Source: an uncultured Bacilli bacterium
Lineage (GTDB): Bacteria > Bacillota_I > Bacilli_A > RF39 > UBA660
Assembly: GCA_934119965.1 (NCBI GenBank)
Contig: CAKOTA010000021.1
Location: 1-19,502 of the forward strand
Reading direction: 5' to 3'
Length of the DNA stretch: 19,502 nucleotides
Under the pieces are notes generated by a model that was not told where the DNA came from, did no database searches, and saw only the letters and a list, made by a program, of their open reading frames with translations. This document shows, piece after piece, positions 1 to 5,235 of this stretch. Position 1 is the first letter of the stretch. Each line of letters starts with the position of its first letter. The translations under genes were made by a program, and so were the position numbers.

Positions 1-77
1 TTTTTCAATAAAAAACGTTACATTACATATAAAAATAGATAATAATCTTTTTTGAGACTTTATCTATTTATTTAACG
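1..77 (+). mobile_element. Right-end fragment of IS-B (IS30 family), cut by window edge
   Basis: These 77 bases are identical to the last 77 bases of both complete IS-B copies (17852-17928 and 19425-19501). The fragment includes the 24-bp right inverted repeat at 54-77 ending in TTTAACG. The window begins inside the element, so only the distal non-coding end is visible and no transposase is present. The end stops one base before the left end of IS-A, so two different IS30-type elements lie head to tail with a single A between them. Confidence 0.85.
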
Positions 78-92
78 AGGTAAATTATTTAT

Positions 93-126
93 TTAGCATC
101 CCGTTTTTATTCAAACGGGATGTTAA
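93..126. repeat. IS-A left subterminal palindrome (hairpin)
   Basis: The arms 97-106 (CATCCCGTTT) and 113-122 (AAACGGGATG) are perfectly complementary around a 6-base loop. Pairing extends outward to 93/126 with one G-T pair, giving about 14 bp. IS-B has an equivalent hairpin at the same place with a different core (CTCG instead of CCCG). It could be a transposase binding site, a shield against transcription entering from outside, or both. Confidence 0.7.
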
Positions 127-157
127 TTTTGGAAATCAAAGGGGGATATCTTTTTAT

Positions 158-205
158 TAGTCAAGTGGTGAACATATGTGAACTTATATACCCTTGACTA
201 GTTTT
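158..205 (+). terminator. Terminator-like hairpin upstream of IS-A transposase
   Basis: TAGTCAAG at 158-165 pairs with CTTGACTA at 193-200. Inside the stem, GGT pairs with ACC across one bulged T, giving a stem of about 10 bp. The 3' arm runs into GTTTTTC, so it reads as a rho-independent terminator on the plus strand. It lies upstream of the transposase promoter and would stop read-through from neighbouring DNA. IS-B lacks this segment. Confidence 0.5.
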
Positions 206-245
206 TCTTATTTATAATTATTTTTTTAATAAAGTAAAGCTTTAT

Positions 246-274
246 TTGTTATTTATCTATAATTGTTTTATAAT
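246..274 (+). promoter_or_regulatory. Promoter of IS-A transposase
   Basis: TTGTTA (246-251) and TATAAT (269-274) are separated by 17 bp, a good sigma-A type match. The -10 and the following CTTGTATTTTG stretch align with the IS-B leader, where TATAAT is at 16453-16458. It lies downstream of the terminator-like hairpin and upstream of the AAAGGAG ribosome binding site at 301-307. Confidence 0.55.
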
Positions 275-313
275 ATCTTCTTGTATTTTGGCTTATCTAG
301 AAAGGAGCTTTTT

Positions 314-1513
314 ATGAAAGCTAATAAATACAAACATTTATCTTTTGAAGATAGATGTGTTATTGAAGAATTTTTAAATAATAATTACAATTTTACCCAA
401 ATTGGTAGAAGAATTCATAAAGACAGAACTACTATTTCCGATGAAATTAGAAAACACAGATTTTTAAGAACGACTTCCCATTGCAACAATCAATCTTGTT
501 GCTTTGAATCTAAGCCACCTTATGTTTGTAATGGTTGCAGTAAATTTAATAATTGTCATAGAATTAGATATTCTTATTCCCACGATGTTGCCTATAATGA
601 ATATTATAAAAATTTAGTAAAATCAAGAAGTCATTTAAAAATCACCAAAGAAGAAATTGCTTCTATCAACGATGTTATTTCTCCTCTTATGGTTCACAAA
701 CACCATTCTGTTAATCATGTTTATATTGAACATCCTGAAGTTTTACCTTTTTCTAAATCTACTTTTTATAAATATATTGATTTAGGTATTTTAAATGTTA
801 GAAACATTGACTTAGCTAGGCGTGTTAAATTTAGAATTAATAAAGAATATAATAATTCTAATTGTAGGGAAAAAACTAATCCCAAAATTAAAGTTGGTAG
901 GTTTTATACTGATTTTAAGGATTACATTGAACATAATCCTAATGCTTCTGTTGTTGAAATGGATACTGTTATTGGTACTCAAGGCGGTAAAGGCGGTAAA
1001 TGTTTCTTAACATTATTATTTAGGCAATATAATTTTATGCTTATTTATTTACTTCCTTATAAACAATCAAAGTATGTAACCGAAGTTTTTAACAATTTAA
1101 AAGAACTTCTTGATATTGATGAATTTAAGCGTTTATTTGAAGTTATTCTTACTGATAATGGTACTGAATTTTCTGATCCTGAAAGTATTGAAATAGACAT
1201 AAATACTGGTGAGAAAGTTTGTTCATTATTTTATTGTGATCCTTCTTGTTCTTGGCAAAAAGGTTCTATTGAAAAAAATCACGAATATATTAGATACATT
1301 TTACCTAAAGGGACTTCTTTCTCTAGTCTTACTCAAGAGGATTGTTATTTAATTGCCTCTCACATTAATTCTACTCCTAGGTTATCTTTAAATAATCATT
1401 CTCCCTATGATTCTTCTTTATTATTTTTAGGAGAAGAAAACATTAATAAATTTAACATTAAAAAAATCGATAATGACGATATCGATTTATCTATAAGATT
1501 ACTTAAAAAGTAA
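314..1513 (+). CDS. IS30-family transposase (IS-A)
   Basis: A DDE transposase of 399 residues that cuts and joins the ends of its own element. The ATG at 314 was chosen because AAAGGAG (301-307) precedes it; an upstream in-frame ATG at 263 overlaps the promoter and lacks such a site. An N-terminal helix-turn-helix (about 5-50) includes the RTTISDEIRKH region. A Cys-rich, probably zinc-binding patch follows at 57-81 (CC, CxxC, C). The catalytic acidic residues are probably D217 (VEMDTVIG), D281 (LTDNGTEF) and E320 (KGSIEKNHEYIR), followed by the IS30-typical LPKGTSF. The gene is intact. It is close to the IS-B transposases in the catalytic part but differs clearly in the HTH recognition region and at 53-62, matching the different terminal motifs of the two elements. 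Confidence 0.93.
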   Translation: MKANKYKHLSFEDRCVIEEFLNNNYNFTQIGRRIHKDRTTISDEIRKHRFLRTTSHCNNQSCCFESKPPYVCNGCSKFNNCHRIRYSYSHDVAYNEYYKNLVKSRSHLKITKEEIASINDVISPLMVHKHHSVNHVYIEHPEVLPFSKSTFYKYIDLGILNVRNIDLARRVKFRINKEYNNSNCREKTNPKIKVGRFYTDFKDYIEHNPNASVVEMDTVIGTQGGKGGKCFLTLLFRQYNFMLIYLLPYKQSKYVTEVFNNLKELLDIDEFKRLFEVILTDNGTEFSDPESIEIDINTGEKVCSLFYCDPSCSWQKGSIEKNHEYIRYILPKGTSFSSLTQEDCYLIASHINSTPRLSLNNHSPYDSSLLFLGEENINKFNIKKIDNDDIDLSIRLLKK

Positions 1514-1559
1514 TCCTAAAAAATTAAGCCAAAATATATATCAAATAATAATATAATAG

Positions 1560-1606
1560 CGGGACGTTACTTCTATTTAAAAAAATTTTATCAAACTTCC
1601 CGTCCT
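1560..1606 (+). terminator. Post-transposase hairpin of IS-A
   Basis: CGGGA at 1560-1564 is complementary to TCCCG at 1598-1602, and the 3' arm is followed by TTTT. The loop is long (about 33 bases), so as a terminator it is weak, but the pairing is conserved with compensating changes in IS-B (CGAGA/TCTCG). It lies 46 bases after the transposase stop. Confidence 0.45.
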
Positions 1607-1772
1607 TTTGTATGTATTAATTTAACTTAATTCGTATTTATTTTATTATATTTTTTTCTTTTTTTCAAGCTTTTTGGCCATTTTCTCCTTATTTTACGGG
1701 ATGTTATTAAAATAAAGCATAATCTCACCTATAACGGGAGGTTATCTCTACATTTAACATTTTGTTCACACG

Positions 1773-1795
1773 AAAAAATTGGCAAATGCCAATTT
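1773..1795 (-). terminator. Rho-independent terminator of der
   Basis: On the minus strand, AAATTGGCA pairs with TGCCAATTT (1776-1795) with a two-base loop, followed by a run of T (complement of 1773-1778). The stem overlaps the der stop codon at 1794-1796. IS-A ends about 14 bases beyond it. Confidence 0.85.
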
Positions 1796-3113
1796 ATAAA
1801 TTTTCTTCACCCTTATTTTTAAAATTAATAACTATTGGTGTCCCTTCAAAATCAAAAGATTCTCTTATTTTATTTTCTAAATATCTTTCATACGAAAAAT
1901 GTACCAATCCTTTACTATTAACTTGAATATTAAATGTTGGTGGACAAGTACTTGCTTGTACCGAAAAATACATTTTAAGTCTTCTTCCTTTATATGAAGG
2001 TGGTAAATTAAGTTCATAAGCTTCTCTTATAACATCATTTAAAACATTTGTTTTAATTTCTCTTTTACTATTTTCATATACTTTTAATATTTCTGGTATC
2101 AAAGTATGAATTCTTCTTTTTGTTTTAGCTGACAAGAAAACAATTGGAACATATGAAATAAATGCCATATCACTTTTAATCAATTTAGTCCATTTTTTCA
2201 TTTCTTCATCTTTATTTTCAATTACATCCCACTTATTTACAACTAACACTAAAGCTTTTCCTGCTTTTAAGGCATAACCAATTATATGTTTATCATGTTC
2301 AATTATTCCTTCTTCAGCATTAATTACAACTACACATACATCTGATCTATCAATGGCTTTCATTGATCTAAGTAAACTATATTTTTCAATATTTTCGTAT
2401 ACTTTTCCTTTTTTTCGCATTCCTGCTGTATCAATAACCACCATATCTTGTCCATGGTATGTAAATGGTGTGTCAACAGAATCTCTTGTTGTTCCTGCAA
2501 TATTAGAAACTATTGATCTTTCTTCATTTAATATAGCATTTACTAAACTACTCTTTCCAACATTAGGTCTTCCTATTATGGAAAATTTTAAAACATTATC
2601 GCTATATTCTTCTTCAACTTCCGTAAAATCTTTTGTAGCTTCATCTAATAAATCTGCTATTCCTATGTTTTGTTCTCCACTAACATTTATATAATGTTCT
2701 AATCCTAGTTCGTAAAAGTCATATAAATGTTCTTTAGACTCTTTACTATCAATTTTATTAATTGCGACTATAACTTTTTTATCAGTTTTTCTTAACATAT
2801 CTCTTACTTCATAATCATTTGTAGTTAAACCTTCTTTTCCATCAACTACAAATATAACTGTATCAGCTTCATTAATTGCTAACTCAGCTTGAACCTTTAT
2901 TTCCGTATTAAAATCAGCGTTTTCTAAATCAATTCCACCTGTATCTATTAAATAAAATTTATGATTATTATATGTAGCATCACCATATATTCTATCTCTA
3001 GTTACTCCTGGTGTATCTTCAATTATAGATATTTTTTTGCCGATTATTCTATTAAATATTGTTGATTTTCCTACATTAGGTCTACCAACTAGTGCAATTG
3101 TTTGTTTTTTCAT
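1794..3113 (-). CDS. der: Ribosome-assembly GTPase Der (EngA)
   Basis: A tandem-domain GTPase of 439 residues needed for assembly of the 50S ribosomal subunit, acting in the cytoplasm. Domain 1 has GRPNVGKST (about 10-18), DTPGVTRDR, DTGG and NKID. Domain 2 has GRPNVGKSS (about 181-189), GTTRDS, DTAGM and NKWD. The C-terminal part (about 350-439) is the KH-like RNA-binding domain, including the LPPSYKGRRLKMYFS stretch. Length matches the usual 435-440 residues. The start is supported by AGAGGTG a few bases upstream of ATG. It is the last gene of the housekeeping block with engB; a TATAAT at 3135-3140 may also give it its own start of transcription. The terminator follows directly. Confidence 0.98.
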   Translation of the reverse strand: MKKQTIALVGRPNVGKSTIFNRIIGKKISIIEDTPGVTRDRIYGDATYNNHKFYLIDTGGIDLENADFNTEIKVQAELAINEADTVIFVVDGKEGLTTNDYEVRDMLRKTDKKVIVAINKIDSKESKEHLYDFYELGLEHYINVSGEQNIGIADLLDEATKDFTEVEEEYSDNVLKFSIIGRPNVGKSSLVNAILNEERSIVSNIAGTTRDSVDTPFTYHGQDMVVIDTAGMRKKGKVYENIEKYSLLRSMKAIDRSDVCVVVINAEEGIIEHDKHIIGYALKAGKALVLVVNKWDVIENKDEEMKKWTKLIKSDMAFISYVPIVFLSAKTKRRIHTLIPEILKVYENSKREIKTNVLNDVIREAYELNLPPSYKGRRLKMYFSVQASTCPPTFNIQVNSKGLVHFSYERYLENKIRESFDFEGTPIVINFKNKGEENL

Positions 3114-3134
3114 AGTATCACCTCTAACGAAGTT

Positions 3135-3163
3135 ATTATAACATAATTTGCTTTATATTTCTA
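3135..3163 (-). promoter_or_regulatory. Possible promoter of der
   Basis: On the minus strand TATAAT (complement of 3135-3140) sits inside a short GTTATAATAAC palindrome between the upstream gene and der. The -35 position 17 bp upstream (TAGAAA, 3158-3163) is poor, so this is a weak or regulated promoter, or der is read from the engB promoter. Confidence 0.35.
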
Positions 3164-3572
3164 TTGTTTTAGCATATTTAAATATATCATTTGTTTTATA
3201 TATTGGAATTGAATATTCTATATCATATTTATTAGTATAATATTTATTTTTATATTTATATATTTTTCCCCCTAATTTTATATCATCTAATTGATATAAG
3301 AATTTTTGATTATGAAATGATATTTTCATATCGACTTGATCATAGAAATCAAAATCAATATCTTCCTTTTCCATTTCAATTATTATTCCATAATTTTTAT
3401 CTATATAAACATCAATATCATAAAAACCATTAATTTCAATGTTATAGCAATATTTTAATGTTTCAAATATTTGTTTAAAACTATCTTCAATTTTAGAAAT
3501 ATCATAATTTTTATACTTTAAATAATCTTTATTTAAATATATTTTCATTATTTCATCATTTATTATTTTCAT
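3153..3572 (-). CDS. Unknown small acidic protein
   Basis: A 139-residue protein of unrecognised family. The ATG at 3572 was chosen because AGGTGAG lies 7 bases upstream; an in-frame GTG at 3584 would overlap that ribosome binding site. The sequence is rich in Lys, Asp, Glu, Tyr and Ile with no signal peptide, membrane segment or Cys motif. Strand-like segments alternate with charge (for example IDVYIDKNYGIIIEMEKED at about 57-75), suggesting a small soluble alpha/beta protein. It sits between engB and der on the same strand, separated from engB by a terminator-like hairpin that contains its ribosome binding site. Its location suggests a cytoplasmic role, but no function can be given from sequence. 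Confidence 0.75.
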   Translation of the reverse strand: MKIINDEIMKIYLNKDYLKYKNYDISKIEDSFKQIFETLKYCYNIEINGFYDIDVYIDKNYGIIIEMEKEDIDFDFYDQVDMKISFHNQKFLYQLDDIKLGGKIYKYKNKYYTNKYDIEYSIPIYKTNDIFKYAKTIEI

Positions 3573-3603
3573 AAAAAAACTCACCTATATTAATATATGT
3601 GAG
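3573..3603 (-). promoter_or_regulatory. Hairpin plus T-tract that contains the next gene's RBS
   Basis: On the minus strand CTCAC (3603-3599) pairs with GTGAG (3584-3580), and the inner ATATAT-type bases extend the stem to about 10 bp with one mismatch. Seven T follow at once (complement of 3573-3579), then the ATG at 3572. It is a terminator or attenuator after engB whose 3' arm includes AGGTGAG, the ribosome binding site of the next gene. Folding would both end transcription and hide that site. Confidence 0.65.
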
Positions 3604-3618
3604 CTTGATTTTTTTGCT

Positions 3619-4200
3619 TTATATAATTCTTTCAATTTTTTCTATTATATCATTTTTTCCGGCTTTAGTTACATTAGAAAATACTATAAAGTCATCACCA
3701 GTAAACAAATTTAATTCATTTAAAATTAGATTTTTTTGTGAATAATGTTTAGTAATTCCTACTTTATCAGATTTAGTTGCTACCACAGTTACTGGTATAT
3801 TGTAATGTTTTAAAAATTTATACATTAATAAATCGTCACTAGATGGTTTATGTCTAAAATCTATTAGCATAAATACTTGTTTTAAGTTTTCTCTATTTGT
3901 TAAATAGTCTTCCATCATAAGTCCAAATTTTCTTTTTTTAGCCTTATTTAAATTAGCAAAACCATATCCTGGAGCATCTACTAAATAAAATTCTTCATTA
4001 ACATAATAGAAATTTATTGTTTGAGTTTTTCCTGGTTTAGATGATGTTCTAGCATAGTTTTTTCTATTAATTAATGTATTAATAAAACTACTTTTTCCGA
4101 CATTAGAACGTCCTACTAATAAAAACTCTGGTTTATTATCTGTTGGATATTGACTTCTCCTAACTGCTGAAATAGTTAAATCAACAGAACTTATTCTCAT
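3619..4200 (-). CDS. engB: Ribosome-biogenesis GTPase EngB (YsxC/YihA)
   Basis: A single-domain GTPase of 193 residues that acts late in 50S subunit assembly. Visible motifs are GRSNVGKSSF (G1, about 30-39), a conserved Thr in KPGKTQTINFY (G2), DAPGYGFA (G3) and TKSD (G4). Length agrees with the family (about 195). The ATG at 4200 is preceded by AAAGGTGA at 5-base spacing; a TTG at 4218 in frame lies before this site and is not needed. A near-perfect promoter lies just upstream. A terminator-like hairpin follows the gene, then the unknown gene and der, so two 50S-assembly GTPases share a block. Confidence 0.97.
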   Translation of the reverse strand: MRISSVDLTISAVRRSQYPTDNKPEFLLVGRSNVGKSSFINTLINRKNYARTSSKPGKTQTINFYYVNEEFYLVDAPGYGFANLNKAKKRKFGLMMEDYLTNRENLKQVFMLIDFRHKPSSDDLLMYKFLKHYNIPVTVVATKSDKVGITKHYSQKNLILNELNLFTGDDFIVFSNVTKAGKNDIIEKIERII

Positions 4201-4227
4201 TTTAATCACCTTTCTCAAGCAAAAAGA

Positions 4228-4256
4228 ATTATAACATTATATGCTTTATTTGTCAA
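4228..4256 (-). promoter_or_regulatory. Consensus sigma-A promoter of engB
   Basis: On the minus strand, TTGACA (complement of 4251-4256) and TATAAT (complement of 4228-4233) are exactly 17 bp apart, matching both consensus hexamers. It starts 3 bases beyond the stop codon of the upstream Cys-repeat gene. No terminator is visible between them, so some read-through from that gene is likely. Confidence 0.85.
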
Positions 4257-4258
4257 AA

Positions 4259-5152
4259 TTATTTACAATTACTCTCTGATAAATTGATTGTGTGGAATCC
4301 ACTCGGACAAGAGCTTGTATTACCAGGATTGGAAACGGACCATACGCGAATTGATGAAGATTGATTACATTCGTAACACTTCTTACTTTTTCCTGTTGAT
4401 CTACATTCGCTTTCAGATTCATTAGTTTTATGATATCCTCCACCGCAAGCAGATGTTTTACCAGGATCACTGTTTCTCCATAAACGAATGCTACTATCAC
4501 TATTACATTGATAGCAAGCATAACTACTATCACTTCCGGCACTCCTACATTCACTTTCTGATTTATTTATTGTATGATATCCTGCAGGACAAGCACTAGT
4601 CGTTCCAGGGTTACTATTTGTCCATAAATACTTACCACTATCACTATTACATTGATAACAAGCATAACCGCTTCCAGAGCCACCATTGCTTCCACCACTC
4701 GAGCTACCACCATTAGCACTACTTCCACTTGGTCTAGATGGACAAGCAGTTGATGATGGTTCTTCACTAATAAAATATGTTACACACTCAAGCATAGAAT
4801 TTGATAAGGCGTCATTATTAGCTAACAAATTCTTAAATACAAATTGAACTATCGCAAAAAGCAAGAATATTACGACACCAGCAATTATTTTTTTTATTAA
4901 TTTTGTTTTAGATTCATCCATCTTTTTTTCGTCACTTGCCATTACTGATTTTATTAATTCTACCATTCCTGTTATTATAACTATTACTGGCACTAAAACT
5001 TTAACTAAATTATATAAATTTCTAACTAAAGTTGCAACACCAATAGGAAAGTATGTACCTGCACACTCAAAACAATCTTTAGCTAATATACTAGTACTAA
5101 TTAATGAAATAAATATTGTATATACTAATAATTTTAATTGATTTTTTTTCAT
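4259..5152 (-). CDS. VirB2-like two-helix membrane protein with three Cys-rich repeats
   Basis: A 297-residue exported protein. It has a signal peptide (about 1-24, no lipobox) and two membrane helices at about 50-70 and 88-108. The joining segment is charged (SVMASDEKKMDESKTKLIKK), the layout seen in VirB2/TrbC-like pilin proteins of Gram-positive genomes. A Ser/Gly-rich linker (about 132-162) leads to three repeats beginning at C165, C213 and C259. Each has exactly CX2C-X19-C-X13-C plus conserved Trp, PG, G[YF]H and SES residues. The protein ends one residue after the last Cys. The repeats are probably extracellular disulfide- or metal-stabilised modules. The start follows AAGGAG at good spacing. 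No other secretion-system gene is nearby, so a role in conjugation is not supported here. Pilin-like origin is inferred from topology. Confidence 0.85.
   Translation of the reverse strand: MKKNQLKLLVYTIFISLISTSILAKDCFECAGTYFPIGVATLVRNLYNLVKVLVPVIVIITGMVELIKSVMASDEKKMDESKTKLIKKIIAGVVIFLLFAIVQFVFKNLLANNDALSNSMLECVTYFISEEPSSTACPSRPSGSSANGGSSSGGSNGGSGSGYACYQCNSDSGKYLWTNSNPGTTSACPAGYHTINKSESECRSAGSDSSYACYQCNSDSSIRLWRNSDPGKTSACGGGYHKTNESESECRSTGKSKKCYECNQSSSIRVWSVSNPGNTSSCPSGFHTINLSESNCK
4266..4666 (-). repeat. Three tandem coding repeats (CX2C-X19-C-X13-C)
   Basis: The 3' part of the Cys-rich gene encodes three tandem repeats with periods of 48 and 46 codons. The first two are close at the nucleotide level (shared segments such as TATCACTATTACATTGATA on the plus strand), the third more diverged. 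They are internal gene repeats that could expand or contract by recombination. Confidence 0.8.
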
Positions 5153-5178
5153 ATTTTATTCTCCTTAACACTAATATA

Positions 5179-5207
5179 ATTATATATTAAAATCATTATT
5201 TAATCAA
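5179..5207 (-). promoter_or_regulatory. Promoter of the Cys-repeat membrane protein
   Basis: On the minus strand TTGATT (complement of 5202-5207) and TATAAT (complement of 5179-5184) are 17 bp apart. It lies directly after the ABC-operon terminator, so this gene is an independent transcription unit. Confidence 0.75.
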
Positions 5208-5235
5208 GAAAAAAACTAAAGCTTAATACTTTAGT
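5208..5235 (-). terminator. Terminator of the ABC transporter operon
   Basis: On the minus strand ACTAAAG and CTTTAGT (5235-5229 and 5221-5215) form a 7-bp stem with a 7-base loop, followed by a run of T. The stem overlaps the stop codon of the second ABC gene at 5231-5233. Confidence 0.8.

Larger units (their letters stand above)
79..1759 (+). mobile_element. IS-A: complete IS30-family insertion sequence
   Basis: An insertion sequence of about 1.68 kb with one transposase gene. Ends were placed by comparison with IS-B and are approximate to a few bases. The left terminal repeat is 79-102 and the right one 1736-1759; they match imperfectly (about 14 of 24 positions as inverted repeats). The right one matches the IS-B right end at 17 of 24. 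A second right-end-like block sits at 1698-1721, 38 bp further in. The left non-coding part (235 bp) is about twice as long as in IS-B (118 bp) because of extra sequence at about 147-262. It sits immediately downstream of the der terminator, so it probably did not break a gene. No target-site duplication could be recognised. Confidence 0.75.

Noticed and set aside
1514..1759. Guide-type RNA encoded by the IS non-coding ends (as in IS110 bridge RNA or IS200/IS605 omega RNA)
   Set aside because: The enzymes are DDE IS30-type transposases, which are not known to use guide RNAs. The loops show no complementarity to the flanks that I could see. The covarying hairpins are better explained as binding sites or transcription shields.
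4266..4666. CRISPR-like or other non-coding repeat array
   Set aside because: The periodic sequence is in frame within an exported protein, with periods of 48 and 46 codons and conserved Cys spacing; there are no short palindromic repeats with unique spacers.
4246..4767. Extra small proteins in the other frame of the Cys-repeat gene
   Set aside because: These frames are open because the repeat itself recurs; they lack ribosome binding sites and have low-complexity Val/Ile/Leu composition.
5080..5152. Lipoprotein signal in the Cys-repeat protein
   Set aside because: The residues before the first Cys (ILAKDC) do not fit the lipobox, so an ordinary signal peptide or N-terminal helix is preferred.
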